The notes below the pieces were generated by a model, which made no database searches, was not told where the DNA came from, and was given only the letters and a program-made list of their open reading frames with translations. Position numbers and translations under genes: made by a program. Of a stretch of 64,000 nt of DNA, positions 50,327-58,028 are shown in pieces (the stretch's first letter is position 1; each line of letters opens with the position of its first letter). Origin of the DNA: Actinomycetospora straminea (GTDB lineage: Bacteria > Actinomycetota > Actinomycetes > Mycobacteriales > Pseudonocardiaceae); assembly GCF_028737255.1 (NCBI RefSeq), contig NZ_JAQZAN010000001.1, positions 1-64,000 of the forward strand, read 5' to 3'.

Positions 50327-51175
50327 GTGTCGACGGCGGTGGACCTCGCCCGGGCGAGGGTGGCGCGGGTCCGCGACGACCCGGAGGCGCGGCTCGCGCT
50401 CATGCATCGGCTCTACCGCGGGGACGACAGCACCTTCCTGCCCTACCGGCGCGGCGCGGTCGCCTTCACGCGGTGGCAGGTGCGCCGGGGCCTCCTCCGG
50501 CCGCCCGACGACCAGCGGCCGGGCAGCCCGTGGTGGCGAGCGGTCAACGAACGGCTGCTGCGTGACGGGTGGGAGGCGCGGGCGCTCGCCGACGGGCACG
50601 ACCCGGCCGGCGGCACGGCGAGCGCGCTGCCCACCCTCGACTTCATCCGGCACCCGACAGCGCCCCGGTGGTACCGCGCGCACAACGCCAGCATCGTGAC
50701 GGCCTTCCTGGAGCACCGCCACCTCGCCGAGCAGGAGAGCCGCACCGAGCGCTTCTTCATCGACCTCGTGCTCCTGCGGGTGCTGTACGCGCACGCGCTG
50801 GTGTCCGCGCCGCGGCTCGCGCTCGGCCGCCTCGCCCCGATCGCCCCGGTCCTCGGTGATCCCCGGGTGCGGATGACCGGTCTCTTCCTCGCGATCTCGC
50901 GGGTCCTCCCGGACACCTACCCCCTCGGCGACGACGTCGAGAGCTACGTCGCCGTCGAGAACCGGTGGGGCCGCCTGCTCGACGTCGGCGTGATCCAGCC
51001 CCGCCGGCGCGCGATCTACGACTGGTCAGCGTCCGAGCTCGGCGAGCCCGCGCTGCGCGACCTCCTCGCCGACGACGTGCCCTGCTACGCGTGGCCGCCG
51101 GACGACCGGGGGCCCTGGTTCCCGCCCCCGACCGTCCTCACGCGGCTGGCGCGCCGGGTGGTGCCGCCGCGGTGA
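50327..51175 (+). CDS. Conserved-looking protein, unknown
   Basis: This 282-residue protein has no family I can name. It is rich in Arg/Trp/Tyr, with STFLPYRRGAVAFTRWQVRR, NASIVTAFLEHRHLAEQESR and IDLVLLRVLYAHALVSAPRL. Its C-terminal third is Pro-rich (DVPCYAWPPDDRGPWFPPPT). It is probably a soluble helical protein. It is divergent from the SMP-30 gene by 87 bp, and its TGA is overlapped by the GTG of a 27-codon frame. Confidence 0.65.
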   Translation: MSTAVDLARARVARVRDDPEARLALMHRLYRGDDSTFLPYRRGAVAFTRWQVRRGLLRPPDDQRPGSPWWRAVNERLLRDGWEARALADGHDPAGGTASALPTLDFIRHPTAPRWYRAHNASIVTAFLEHRHLAEQESRTERFFIDLVLLRVLYAHALVSAPRLALGRLAPIAPVLGDPRVRMTGLFLAISRVLPDTYPLGDDVESYVAVENRWGRLLDVGVIQPRRRAIYDWSASELGEPALRDLLADDVPCYAWPPDDRGPWFPPPTVLTRLARRVVPPR

Positions 51176-51255
51176 GTCGTCAACCCCCGGGAGCTGCGAA
51201 GGCCCGCGACCCCGGCAACGTCCAGCTCGAGCTCTTCTTCATGGACCAGGGCTGA
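51172..51255 (+). CDS. Possible 27-residue peptide coupled to upstream gene
   Basis: A GTG overlaps the stop of the 282-residue gene (GTGA) and opens the short frame SRQPPGAAKARDPGNVQLEL, which ends FFMDQG and a TGA. The overlap geometry is that of real coupled genes in this window. It ends 18 bp before the converging LysR gene. It may equally be the degenerate end of an older gene. Confidence 0.3.
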   Translation: MSRQPPGAAKARDPGNVQLELFFMDQG

Positions 51256-51273
51256 TCGGGGCGGGCTCGGGCG

Positions 51274-52158
51274 TCAGGCCTCGGATCGGTCGGGCAGGGT
51301 CGCGGCGGCGCAGCGCACGAAGTCGGCGACGAGCGGGTGGCGCTCCCCGGCGCGGGTGGCGACGACGACGCGCACGGGGTCGACGCCGTCGAGGGGCACC
51401 GCCACGAGGTCGGGGCGCAGCCGCATGCCCGGGGTGCCGACGGCGATCGCCAGCGCCTCGCCGGCGGCCACCGTCTCGAACTTGTCCTCGAGGTCGGCGA
51501 TGAGCGGGCCGTCGGGCGCGGGCCGCCCGCCGCGGTGCGCCTCGAGCAGCCAGAACGCGGTCCACGCGGGGTCGGCGCCGCGCACGCGGGGCAGCGGCTC
51601 GTCGGCGATGTCGTCGACGCCCACCGACTCCTTGCCCGCGAGCCGGTGGTCGCGCGGGACGACGACCACCCGGGGCTCGGCGTAGAGCTCGGTGACGTCG
51701 AGGCCGTCGGTGGCGAACGGCAGGCGCGAGACGACCGCGTCGACCTCGCGGTCGCGCAGGGCAGCCGCGGCGACGGTCATGTCGACGTGCCGGGCGAGCA
51801 CCTCGGCGTCGGGGTGGCGCCGCCGCAGCGCGCGCACGGCCGGGGTGACGATCAGCCCGCTGATGTAGCCGACGGTGATCCGGCGGCTCGCGCCGGCGGC
51901 GCGGGCGTCGGCGCTCGCGCGCGCCGCGGCGGCGAGCAGCTCCCGCGCGCGGGGCAGGAACGCCTCGCCCGCGGCGGTGAGCCGGGTGCCGCGCGGCGTG
52001 CGGTCGAGCAGGCGCACCCCGAGGTCGTGCTCGAGGCGCCGGATCTGCCGGCTCAGCGACGGCTGGGCGATGCGCAGTTCCTCGGCGGCGCGCCCGAAGT
52101 GCTGGTGCGCGGCGACCACGGTGAAGTACCGCACCACGCGCAGCTCGAGGTCGCCCAC
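51274..52158 (-). CDS. LysR-family transcriptional regulator
   Basis: This 294-residue LTTR has the N-terminal helix-turn-helix FGRAAEELRIAQPSLSRQIR (residues about 20-40) and the effector domain ITVGYISGLIVTPAVRALRR onward. It is divergent from an NAD-dependent epimerase gene with a T-N11-A box between them, so it likely activates that gene and represses itself. The GTG at 52158 is preceded by TAGGTT. Confidence 0.88.
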   Translation of the reverse strand: MGDLELRVVRYFTVVAAHQHFGRAAEELRIAQPSLSRQIRRLEHDLGVRLLDRTPRGTRLTAAGEAFLPRARELLAAAARASADARAAGASRRITVGYISGLIVTPAVRALRRRHPDAEVLARHVDMTVAAAALRDREVDAVVSRLPFATDGLDVTELYAEPRVVVVPRDHRLAGKESVGVDDIADEPLPRVRGADPAWTAFWLLEAHRGGRPAPDGPLIADLEDKFETVAAGEALAIAVGTPGMRLRPDLVAVPLDGVDPVRVVVATRAGERHPLVADFVRCAAATLPDRSEA

Positions 52159-52164
52159 GGGCTC

Positions 52165-52170
52165 AACCTA
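52165..52170 (-). promoter_or_regulatory. -10 motif TAGGTT, leaderless candidate
   Basis: On the minus strand TAGGTT lies 6 nt before the LysR GTG. The LysR box at 52187 then covers its -35 region. Confidence 0.4.
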
Positions 52171-52186
52171 CGCGGTGAGCTGTGGT

Positions 52187-52203
52187 GATGCCTGCGAGGC
52201 ATC
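52187..52203. promoter_or_regulatory. LysR-type box GATGCCTGCGAGGCATC
   Basis: Perfect 7-bp arms flank a 3-nt centre and contain T-N11-A. It lies in the 143-bp region between lysR and the epimerase gene, near -37 relative to a leaderless lysR start. Confidence 0.65.
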
Positions 52204-52301
52204 GGGGCGTGCGGGACGGGTCTTGGATCCCGCGGGGCCCGCGGGCCGACGGTGGTCGTGCCGGGCCGCACGGTCCGGTGGTTCCTCCTCGGGAGTGCGT
52301 G

Positions 52302-53210
52302 ATGAAGGTTTTCGTGACGGGTGCGACGGGCTTCGTCGGGAGCGCCGTCGTCGACGAGCTGGTCGCCGCGGGCCACGAGGTGGTCGGCCTGGCACGGTCG
52401 GACGCCGGCGCCGCCGCGGTGACGGCGGCAGGCGCGCAGGTGCGCCGGGGCGACCTCGCCGACCTCGACGGGCTGCGCGAGGCCGCCGCGGCGGCGGACG
52501 CGGTGGTGCACACCGCGTTCGTGCACGACTTCGCGGCGTTCGCGGCGTCCGCCGAGACCGACCGGCGCGCCATCGAGGCGCTCGGCGGAGCGCTGGTCGG
52601 CTCCGACCGGCCGCTGGTGGTCAGCGCGGGCACCGCCGGCCTCGCGGTCGGCCGGCTCGCCACCGAGGACGACGTCCCGGGCGAGGGGTCGCCGCGGGTG
52701 TCCGAGCAGACGGCGCTGGCGTTCGCCGACCGGGGCGTGCGCGCGATCGCGCTGCGCCTGCCGCCGTCGGTGCACGGCGAGGGCGACCACGGGTTCGTCC
52801 CGCACACCATCGACATCGCCCGCGCGGCCGGGGTGTCGGGCCACCCGGGCGACGGGTCGCAGCGCTGGCCCTCGGTGCACCGCCGCGACGCCGCGCGGGC
52901 CTACCGCCTCGCGATCGAGTCCGCGCCGGCCGGTACGCGCCTGCACGCCGTCCACGACGAGGGCGTGCCGGTCCGCGCGATCGCCGAGGTCATCGGCCGC
53001 CACCTCGACGTCCCCGTCGCGGCGATCCCCGCCGAGCGGGTCGAGGAGCACTTCGGCTGGATCGGGATGTTCCTCGGGCTCGACATGGCCGCGACCGGCG
53101 CGCGGACGCGCGAGCTCCTGGGCTGGACACCGACCGAGGTCGGGCTCCTCGCCGACCTCGAGGCCGGCCACTACTTCCGCGAGACCGCCACGAGCGCGAT
53201 GCGGGGCTGA
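52302..53210 (+). CDS. NAD-dependent epimerase/SDR-family oxidoreductase
   Basis: This 302-residue extended SDR has the nucleotide motif VTGATGFVGSAVVDEL (residues 5-20) and an acidic DLADLDGL after the second strand. The catalytic Tyr-x3-Lys of classical SDRs is not obvious: the position reads VSEQTALAFADRGVRAIALR, so it may be an atypical reductase or NmrA-like sensor. It is divergent from LysR with an operator between them. A hairpin follows its stop. Confidence 0.82.
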   Translation: MKVFVTGATGFVGSAVVDELVAAGHEVVGLARSDAGAAAVTAAGAQVRRGDLADLDGLREAAAAADAVVHTAFVHDFAAFAASAETDRRAIEALGGALVGSDRPLVVSAGTAGLAVGRLATEDDVPGEGSPRVSEQTALAFADRGVRAIALRLPPSVHGEGDHGFVPHTIDIARAAGVSGHPGDGSQRWPSVHRRDAARAYRLAIESAPAGTRLHAVHDEGVPVRAIAEVIGRHLDVPVAAIPAERVEEHFGWIGMFLGLDMAATGARTRELLGWTPTEVGLLADLEAGHYFRETATSAMRG

Positions 53211-53221
53211 TCACCCGGCTC

Positions 53222-53246
53222 GCACGGTCGTCCCTGCTGACCGTGC
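53222..53246 (+). terminator. Hairpin after the epimerase gene
   Basis: GCACGGTC and GACCGTGC (8-bp perfect arms) enclose a 9-nt loop, 12 bp after the stop codon. It lacks a T-tract, as is common in GC-rich actinobacteria. Confidence 0.5.
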
Positions 53247-53299
53247 GGGCCAGGGTGATCCACGGGAATGGCCGGCGACCACCGGCCGTTCGTTGAAAC

Positions 53300-54319
53300 G
53301 TGAAGCGCATCGGGTTCCTGTCCTTCGGGCACTGGTCGCCGTCCCCGCAGTCGCAGGTGCGGTCGGGGGCCGACGCCCTGCTGCAGTCGATCGAGCTGGC
53401 CGTGGCCGCCGAGGAGCTCGGGGCCGACGGCGCCTACTTCCGCGTGCACCACTTCGCACGCCAGCTCGCCGCGCCGTTCCCGCTGCTCGCCGCGGCCGCC
53501 GCGAGGACGAGCCGGATCGAGCTCGGCACCGGCGTGATCGACATGCGCTACGAGAACCCGCTGTACATGGCCGAGGACGCGGGCGCCGCCGACCTCATCT
53601 CGGGCGGGCGCCTGCAGCTCGGCATCAGCCGCGGCTCGCCCGAGCAGGTCATCGACGGCTACCGCTACTTCGGCTACGTCCCGCCCGAGGGCCAGACCGA
53701 CGCCGAGATGGCGCGCAACCACACCGCGCTCCTCCTCGACGTGCTCCGGGGCGAGGGGTTCGCGCAGCCCAACCCGCGCCCGATGTTCGCCAACCCGCCC
53801 GGCCTGCTGCGCCTCGAGCCGCACGCGCCGGGCCTGCGCGACCGCATCTGGTGGGGTGCGGGCAGCCGCGCGACCGCCGAGTGGGCCGGCGAGCAGGGCA
53901 TGAACCTCATGAGCTCGACGCTGCTCACCGAGGACACCGGCGTGCCGTTCCACCGCCTGCAGGCCGAGCAGATCCAGCGGTTCCGCGACGCCTGGGCCGC
54001 CGCGGGCCACGACCGCGAGCCCCGCGTCTCGGTGAGCCGCAGCATCTTCCCGATCGTCAGCGACCTCGACCGCCAGCTCTTCTGGCGCGAGCGCCACTCG
54101 ACCGACCAGGTCGGTCACCTCGACGGCGGCGACGCCCGCTTCGGCAAGACCTACGCCGGCGAGCCCGACAAGCTCGTCGCCGAGCTGGCCGAGGACGAGG
54201 CCATCGCGGCGGCCGACACGCTGCTGCTCACGGTGCCCAACCAGCTCGGGGTGGACTACAACGCGCACGTCGTCGAGAGCGTGCTGACCCACCTCGCGCC
54301 GGAGCTCGGCTGGCGCTGA
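53300..54319 (+). CDS. LLM-class flavin-dependent oxidoreductase
   Basis: This 339-residue luciferase-like monooxygenase reads MKRIGFLSFGHWSPSPQSQV, ADGAYFRVHHFARQLAAPFP, LGTGVIDMRYENPLYMAEDA and SGGRLQLGISRGSPEQVIDG. It uses FMN or F420; the choice cannot be read here. It follows the epimerase gene by 89 bp on the same strand and could be part of the LysR-controlled unit, but the hairpin between them argues for separate transcription. Confidence 0.87.
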   Translation: MKRIGFLSFGHWSPSPQSQVRSGADALLQSIELAVAAEELGADGAYFRVHHFARQLAAPFPLLAAAAARTSRIELGTGVIDMRYENPLYMAEDAGAADLISGGRLQLGISRGSPEQVIDGYRYFGYVPPEGQTDAEMARNHTALLLDVLRGEGFAQPNPRPMFANPPGLLRLEPHAPGLRDRIWWGAGSRATAEWAGEQGMNLMSSTLLTEDTGVPFHRLQAEQIQRFRDAWAAAGHDREPRVSVSRSIFPIVSDLDRQLFWRERHSTDQVGHLDGGDARFGKTYAGEPDKLVAELAEDEAIAAADTLLLTVPNQLGVDYNAHVVESVLTHLAPELGWR

Positions 54320-54358
54320 CCCGGAGCACGACGACGAGTTCCGTCGCACCGACCATCG

Positions 54359-54787
54359 TCACCCGCGCGGTGACGGGATGTCGTCGACGGGGGGCACCAG
54401 CGTCGTCAGCTCGGGCAGCTCCTGCGCCAGACCCTCGTCGAGGGTGGCCAGCCTCGCGTCGCGACCTCCGCTCGCCGCCAGGCCGGCGAGATAGGCATCC
54501 GTCACCTGGCGGTGTCCGCGCACGCGGTCGAGGGGCGCGTCCGCGTAGGACAGCGCATCCGCCCAGAACTCACATCCCGGGAGGGCGTGCAGGGCCCGCA
54601 ACACGGCCGTCGCCACCGACGGCATCTCGCCGGCCCGGATCAGGAACCTGACGAGCGCCCCCTCGACGACGGGGCAGACCGCGAATCGCTCGATCCCGGC
54701 GGCCCACCGCGAGGCCCGGTCGTGGTGCTCGTGCTCCGCCACCGTGAGCGCGATCAGGACGTTCGCGTCGAGGAGGTAGGTGGTCAC
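54359..54787 (-). CDS. vapC: PIN-domain toxin VapC
   Basis: This 142-residue PIN ribonuclease has active-site acidic residues in YLLDANVLIALT (Asp7), VVEGALVRFLIR (Glu about 42), RQVTDAYLAGLAA (Asp about 101) and ARLATLDEGLA (Asp). It should cleave RNA, often tRNA or 23S rRNA, when unbound. Its GTG start overlaps the antitoxin stop (GTGA). Confidence 0.9.
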   Translation of the reverse strand: MTTYLLDANVLIALTVAEHEHHDRASRWAAGIERFAVCPVVEGALVRFLIRAGEMPSVATAVLRALHALPGCEFWADALSYADAPLDRVRGHRQVTDAYLAGLAASGGRDARLATLDEGLAQELPELTTLVPPVDDIPSPRG

Positions 54788-55014
54788 TCCTCGTCCTGGG
54801 TGACCGCCACGTCTTCGGCGGTGACTCGGCGACCGATACTGACCACCGGGAATCCCGACCTCTCGTCGACGCCGATCGCGGCCGGCTCACCGAGCTGGAT
54901 CAGGCCGCGGGCGGCGAGCTCCGCGACCACCGCCGAGAGCGAGACGCCCCGACGCTCGGCGATCTCCTTCGCCTGCCGATGTACGGCGGGCGGCAGGTCG
55001 ACGGTGGTCCGCAT
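54784..55014 (-). CDS. vapB: Ribbon-helix-helix antitoxin VapB
   Basis: This 76-residue antitoxin has an RHH domain, MRTTVDLPPAVHRQAKEIAE followed by RRGVSLSAVVAELAARGL, and a C-terminal toxin-binding tail (FPVVSIGRRVTAEDV). It neutralises VapC and represses the operon. A hexamer inverted repeat lies 15-32 bp upstream of its start. Confidence 0.88.
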   Translation of the reverse strand: MRTTVDLPPAVHRQAKEIAERRGVSLSAVVAELAARGLIQLGEPAAIGVDERSGFPVVSIGRRVTAEDVAVTQDEE

Positions 55015-55020
55015 GCTCGC

Positions 55021-55026
55021 ATCGTA
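55021..55026 (-). promoter_or_regulatory. -10 motif TACGAT, leaderless candidate (vapB)
   Basis: On the minus strand TACGAT lies 6 nt before the vapB ATG, directly beside the operator-like repeat at 55029. Confidence 0.4.
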
Positions 55027-55028
55027 GC

Positions 55029-55046
55029 TGCATCAGTCGCGATGCA
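55029..55046. promoter_or_regulatory. VapB operator candidate TGCATCAGTCGCGATGCA
   Basis: Six-base perfect arms flank a 6-nt spacer, between the vapB -10 and the ychF 3' end. The position suits autoregulation by VapBC. Confidence 0.5.
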
Positions 55047-55054
55047 CGGGCGCC

Positions 55055-56128
55055 TCACACGTTGAAGCGGAACTCCACGACGTCGCCGTCCTGCATCACG
55101 TAGTCCTTGCCCTCCATGCGGACCTTGCCCGCGGTCTTCGCCGCGTTCATCGACCCGGCGGCCACGAGGTCGTCGTACGAGACGATCTCGGCCTTGATGA
55201 AGCCCTTCTGGAAGTCGGTGTGGATCACCCCGGCCGCCTCGGGCGCCGTGGCGCCGATCCGGATCGTCCAGGCCCGCGACTCCTTGGGCCCGGCCGTCAG
55301 GTAGGTCTGCAGGCCGAGGGTGCGGAACCCGGCGCGGGCCAGCGCGTCGAGACCCGGCTCGGGCTGGCCGATCGACTCGAGCAGCTCCTGCGCCGACTCG
55401 GCGTCGAGCTCGAGCAGCTCCGCCTCGACCTTCGCGTCGAGGAACACCGCCTCGGCCGGGGCGACCAGCTCGGCGAGCTCCTTGCGCCGCGCGTCGTCGG
55501 TCAGCACCGACTCGTCGGCGTTGAAGACGTAGAGGAACGGCTTCACCGTCATGAGGTTCAGCTCGCGCAGCCGCGGCGAGTCGAGGCCCGCCGAGAACAG
55601 CGTACGGCCCTCGTTCAGCACCGACTGCGCGTGCTGGATCTCGTCGACGGCGGCCTTGGTCTCCTTCTTGACCCGGGCCTCCTTCTCGAGGCGCGGGAGG
55701 GCCTTGTCGATCGTCTGCAGGTCGGCGAGGACGAGCTCGGTGGCGATCGTCTCGATGTCCGCGGCCGGGTCCACCCGCCCGTCGACGTGGACGACGTCGT
55801 CGTCGGCGAAGACGCGCACGACCTGGCAGATCGCGTCGGCCTCGCGGATGTTGGCGAGGAACTTGTTGCCCAGCCCGGCGCCCTCGCTGGCGCCCGCGAC
55901 GATGCCGGCGATGTCGACGAACGACACCGTCGCCGGCACGACCTTCTCCGAGTGGAACATCGCCGCGAGCCGGTCGAGGCGCGGGTCGCGCAGGGGCACC
56001 ACCCCGACGTTCGGCTCGATCGTGGCGAACGGGTAGTTCGCGGCGAGGACGTCGTTGCGGGTCAGGGCGTTGAACATCGTCGACTTGCCCACGTTGGGCA
56101 GGCCGACGATGCCGAGGGTCAAGCTCAC
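55055..56128 (-). CDS. ychF: Redox-regulated ATPase/GTPase YchF
   Basis: This 357-residue Obg-family P-loop protein has LGIVGLPNVGKSTMFNALTR (G1), FVDIAGIVAGASEGAGLGNK (G3) and FLYVFNADES in place of NKxD (ATP preference), and ends in a TGS domain (GFIKAEIVSYDDLVAAGSMN). It binds ribosomes and modulates translation under stress. The GTG at 56128 begins VSLTLGIVG; the longer frame lacks support. It is divergent from ogt. Confidence 0.93.
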   Translation of the reverse strand: MSLTLGIVGLPNVGKSTMFNALTRNDVLAANYPFATIEPNVGVVPLRDPRLDRLAAMFHSEKVVPATVSFVDIAGIVAGASEGAGLGNKFLANIREADAICQVVRVFADDDVVHVDGRVDPAADIETIATELVLADLQTIDKALPRLEKEARVKKETKAAVDEIQHAQSVLNEGRTLFSAGLDSPRLRELNLMTVKPFLYVFNADESVLTDDARRKELAELVAPAEAVFLDAKVEAELLELDAESAQELLESIGQPEPGLDALARAGFRTLGLQTYLTAGPKESRAWTIRIGATAPEAAGVIHTDFQKGFIKAEIVSYDDLVAAGSMNAAKTAGKVRMEGKDYVMQDGDVVEFRFNV

Positions 56129-56213
56129 GGGATCCCAGTCTGCCAGCGAGGGATCCGGACGGGCGCCGGCGGCGTCCAACCAGGGTGACGACACTTCTCA
56201 CCCGGAGGCTCCC

Positions 56214-56741
56214 TTGTCCGCCATCGCCACGATCCCCACCCTGCTCGGCCCCTTCACGACGCTCGTCGACGACGAGGGCACCGTCCTCGCCTCGGGCTGG
56301 ACCCACGACGTCGACGGCCTGCTCGCCCTCGTCCACGCCGAGCTGCGGCCCACCGACCCGACCCGGCGCGCCGAGCTCGGCGCCGTCACCGCCGCGGTCA
56401 CGGCGTTCCACGCGGGCGACCCCGCGCCGGCGGCGTCGGTCCCCGTGCGCCAGATCAGCGGGCCGGCGACCACTGCGATCTGGACGGCGCTGCGGGCGGT
56501 GCCGGCGGGGGCGCCGACGACGTACGGCGAGCTCGCCGCGGCCGCCGGGCACCCGAACGGCCACCGCCTCGCGGCCCGCGCCTGCGTGCACAACGCCGCC
56601 ACCCTCTTCGTGCCGTGCCACCGCGTCGTGCGCCGCGGCGGGGCGCTGGGCGGCTACCGCTGGGGCCTCGAGCTCAAGGACCGGCTGCTCGCGATGGAGA
56701 AGTCGTGGCTCCCGGAGGAGCCGGCGCTGTCGGGGGTGTGA
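56214..56741 (+). CDS. ogt: Methylated-DNA--protein-cysteine methyltransferase
   Basis: This 175-residue protein repairs O6-methylguanine by transferring the methyl to its Cys in LFVPCHRVVRRGGALGGYRW (about residue 140). PTTYGELAAAAGHPNGHRLA carries the DNA-binding helix-turn-helix. The start is probably the TTG at 56214, with CGGAGG 5 nt upstream; no ATG or GTG is available near the conserved N-terminus. It lies 16 bp before rmuC on the same strand, forming a small repair pair. Confidence 0.87.
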   Translation: MSAIATIPTLLGPFTTLVDDEGTVLASGWTHDVDGLLALVHAELRPTDPTRRAELGAVTAAVTAFHAGDPAPAASVPVRQISGPATTAIWTALRAVPAGAPTTYGELAAAAGHPNGHRLAARACVHNAATLFVPCHRVVRRGGALGGYRWGLELKDRLLAMEKSWLPEEPALSGV

Positions 56742-56757
56742 TCCATCCTTGCCGACC

Positions 56758-57942
56758 ATGACCGTGGAGGGTGTGCTCGCCGGCCTCCTGCTGGGCCTCG
56801 TCCTGGGCGCGGCGATCGGCGCGTGGGTCGCGCTGCGCCTGGCCCGGGCGTGGCGGGACGCGGCGGTGTCGGACGCGGTGCGGCGGGCCGGCGCCGAGGT
56901 GGCGGCGGCGCGGGCCGAGCTCGACGCGGAACGGCGGGGCGCCGGCGAGCGCGAGCGGGCGATGGTGCCCGCGGTCCGCGCGGCGTCGTCGGACGCGCTG
57001 GACCGCGTGCTCGAGCCGGTGGCCGCCACGCTGCAGCGCATGGAGCGCCAGCTCGCCGGCGCGGAGCGCGAGCGGGAGGTCGCGTTCGCCTCGCTGCGCG
57101 AGCAGGTCGGGGCAGTGGCCACCAGCGCGCAGGGCGTCGCCGGCGAGACGCGGGCGCTGGCCGGGGCCCTGCGCGCCCCGCACGTGCGCGGGCGCTGGGG
57201 CGAGCTGCAGCTCGAGCGGGTCGTCGACCTCGCGGGCATGGTCGAGCACTGCGACTTCACCCGGCAGGCGCACGCGGCGGGCAGCGACGACGACGGCGCC
57301 CAGCGCCCCGACCTCGTCGTGCACCTCGCGGGCGGCAAGCAGGTGGTCGTCGACGCCAAGGTCCCGTTCGCGGCGTACGTCGAGTCGACCGAGGCCCGCG
57401 ACGACGCCGCCCGCCGCGAGCGGGTGGCGGCGCACGCCAAGCAGGTCCGCGCGCACGTCGACGCGCTCGGCGCCAAGGCCTACTGGCGGCGCTTCGACCC
57501 GTCGCCGGAGTTCGTGGTGATGTTCGTGCCGGGCGAGGTGTTCCTCTCCGCGGCGCTCGAGGCCGACCCGGCGCTGCTCGAGCACGCGTTCGGCGCCGAC
57601 GTCGTCATCGCGACGCCCACCACGCTCATGGCCCTGCTGCGCACCGTCGGCTACGCCTGGCGGCAGGAGGCGCTGGCGCACAACGCGGCGCAGGTGCACG
57701 CGCTGGGCCGCGAGCTGCACGGCCGGCTGGCGACGCTCTCGGGACACCTGACCCGCCTCGGCCGGTCCCTCGACGGCAGCGTGCGGTCGTTCAACGAGAC
57801 GGTGAGCTCGCTGGAGTCGCGCGTGCTCGTCAGCGCCCGTCGGTTCGCGGACCTGTCGGTGACCAGCGCGGAGCTCGAGGGCCCGGATCAGGTCGAACGC
57901 CGCCCGCGGGCGCCCGCCGACGACGCCGGCACGACCGCGTAG
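56758..57942 (+). CDS. rmuC: DNA recombination protein RmuC
   Basis: This 394-residue protein has an N-terminal membrane helix (VLAGLLLGLVLGAAIGAWVA), a coiled coil (residues about 25-110) and the RmuC nuclease-like domain (RGRWGELQLERVVDLAGMVE, VVVDAKVPFAAYVESTEARD, FVVMFVPGEVFLSAALEADP). It limits inversion at short inverted repeats. The presence of ogt upstream supports a repair context. Confidence 0.9.
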   Translation: MTVEGVLAGLLLGLVLGAAIGAWVALRLARAWRDAAVSDAVRRAGAEVAAARAELDAERRGAGERERAMVPAVRAASSDALDRVLEPVAATLQRMERQLAGAEREREVAFASLREQVGAVATSAQGVAGETRALAGALRAPHVRGRWGELQLERVVDLAGMVEHCDFTRQAHAAGSDDDGAQRPDLVVHLAGGKQVVVDAKVPFAAYVESTEARDDAARRERVAAHAKQVRAHVDALGAKAYWRRFDPSPEFVVMFVPGEVFLSAALEADPALLEHAFGADVVIATPTTLMALLRTVGYAWRQEALAHNAAQVHALGRELHGRLATLSGHLTRLGRSLDGSVRSFNETVSSLESRVLVSARRFADLSVTSAELEGPDQVERRPRAPADDAGTTA

Positions 57943-58016
57943 GGCGTTCGGGTGGTCCACGTCACGGAGATCGCGGGGCGACGTGGCGGCCGGACGGAAC
58001 GGCACACCCCGACCGC

Positions 58017-58022
58017 TAGCGT
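58017..58022 (+). promoter_or_regulatory. -10 motif TAGCGT, leaderless candidate
   Basis: TAGCGT lies 6 nt before the GTG at 58029. Confidence 0.4.
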
Positions 58023-58028
58023 TGAGGG

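Noticed and set aside
54900-57476. 858-codon minus-strand open frame across ychF, ogt and rmuC
   Set aside because: It runs antisense through three confidently identified genes and has no recognisable domain.
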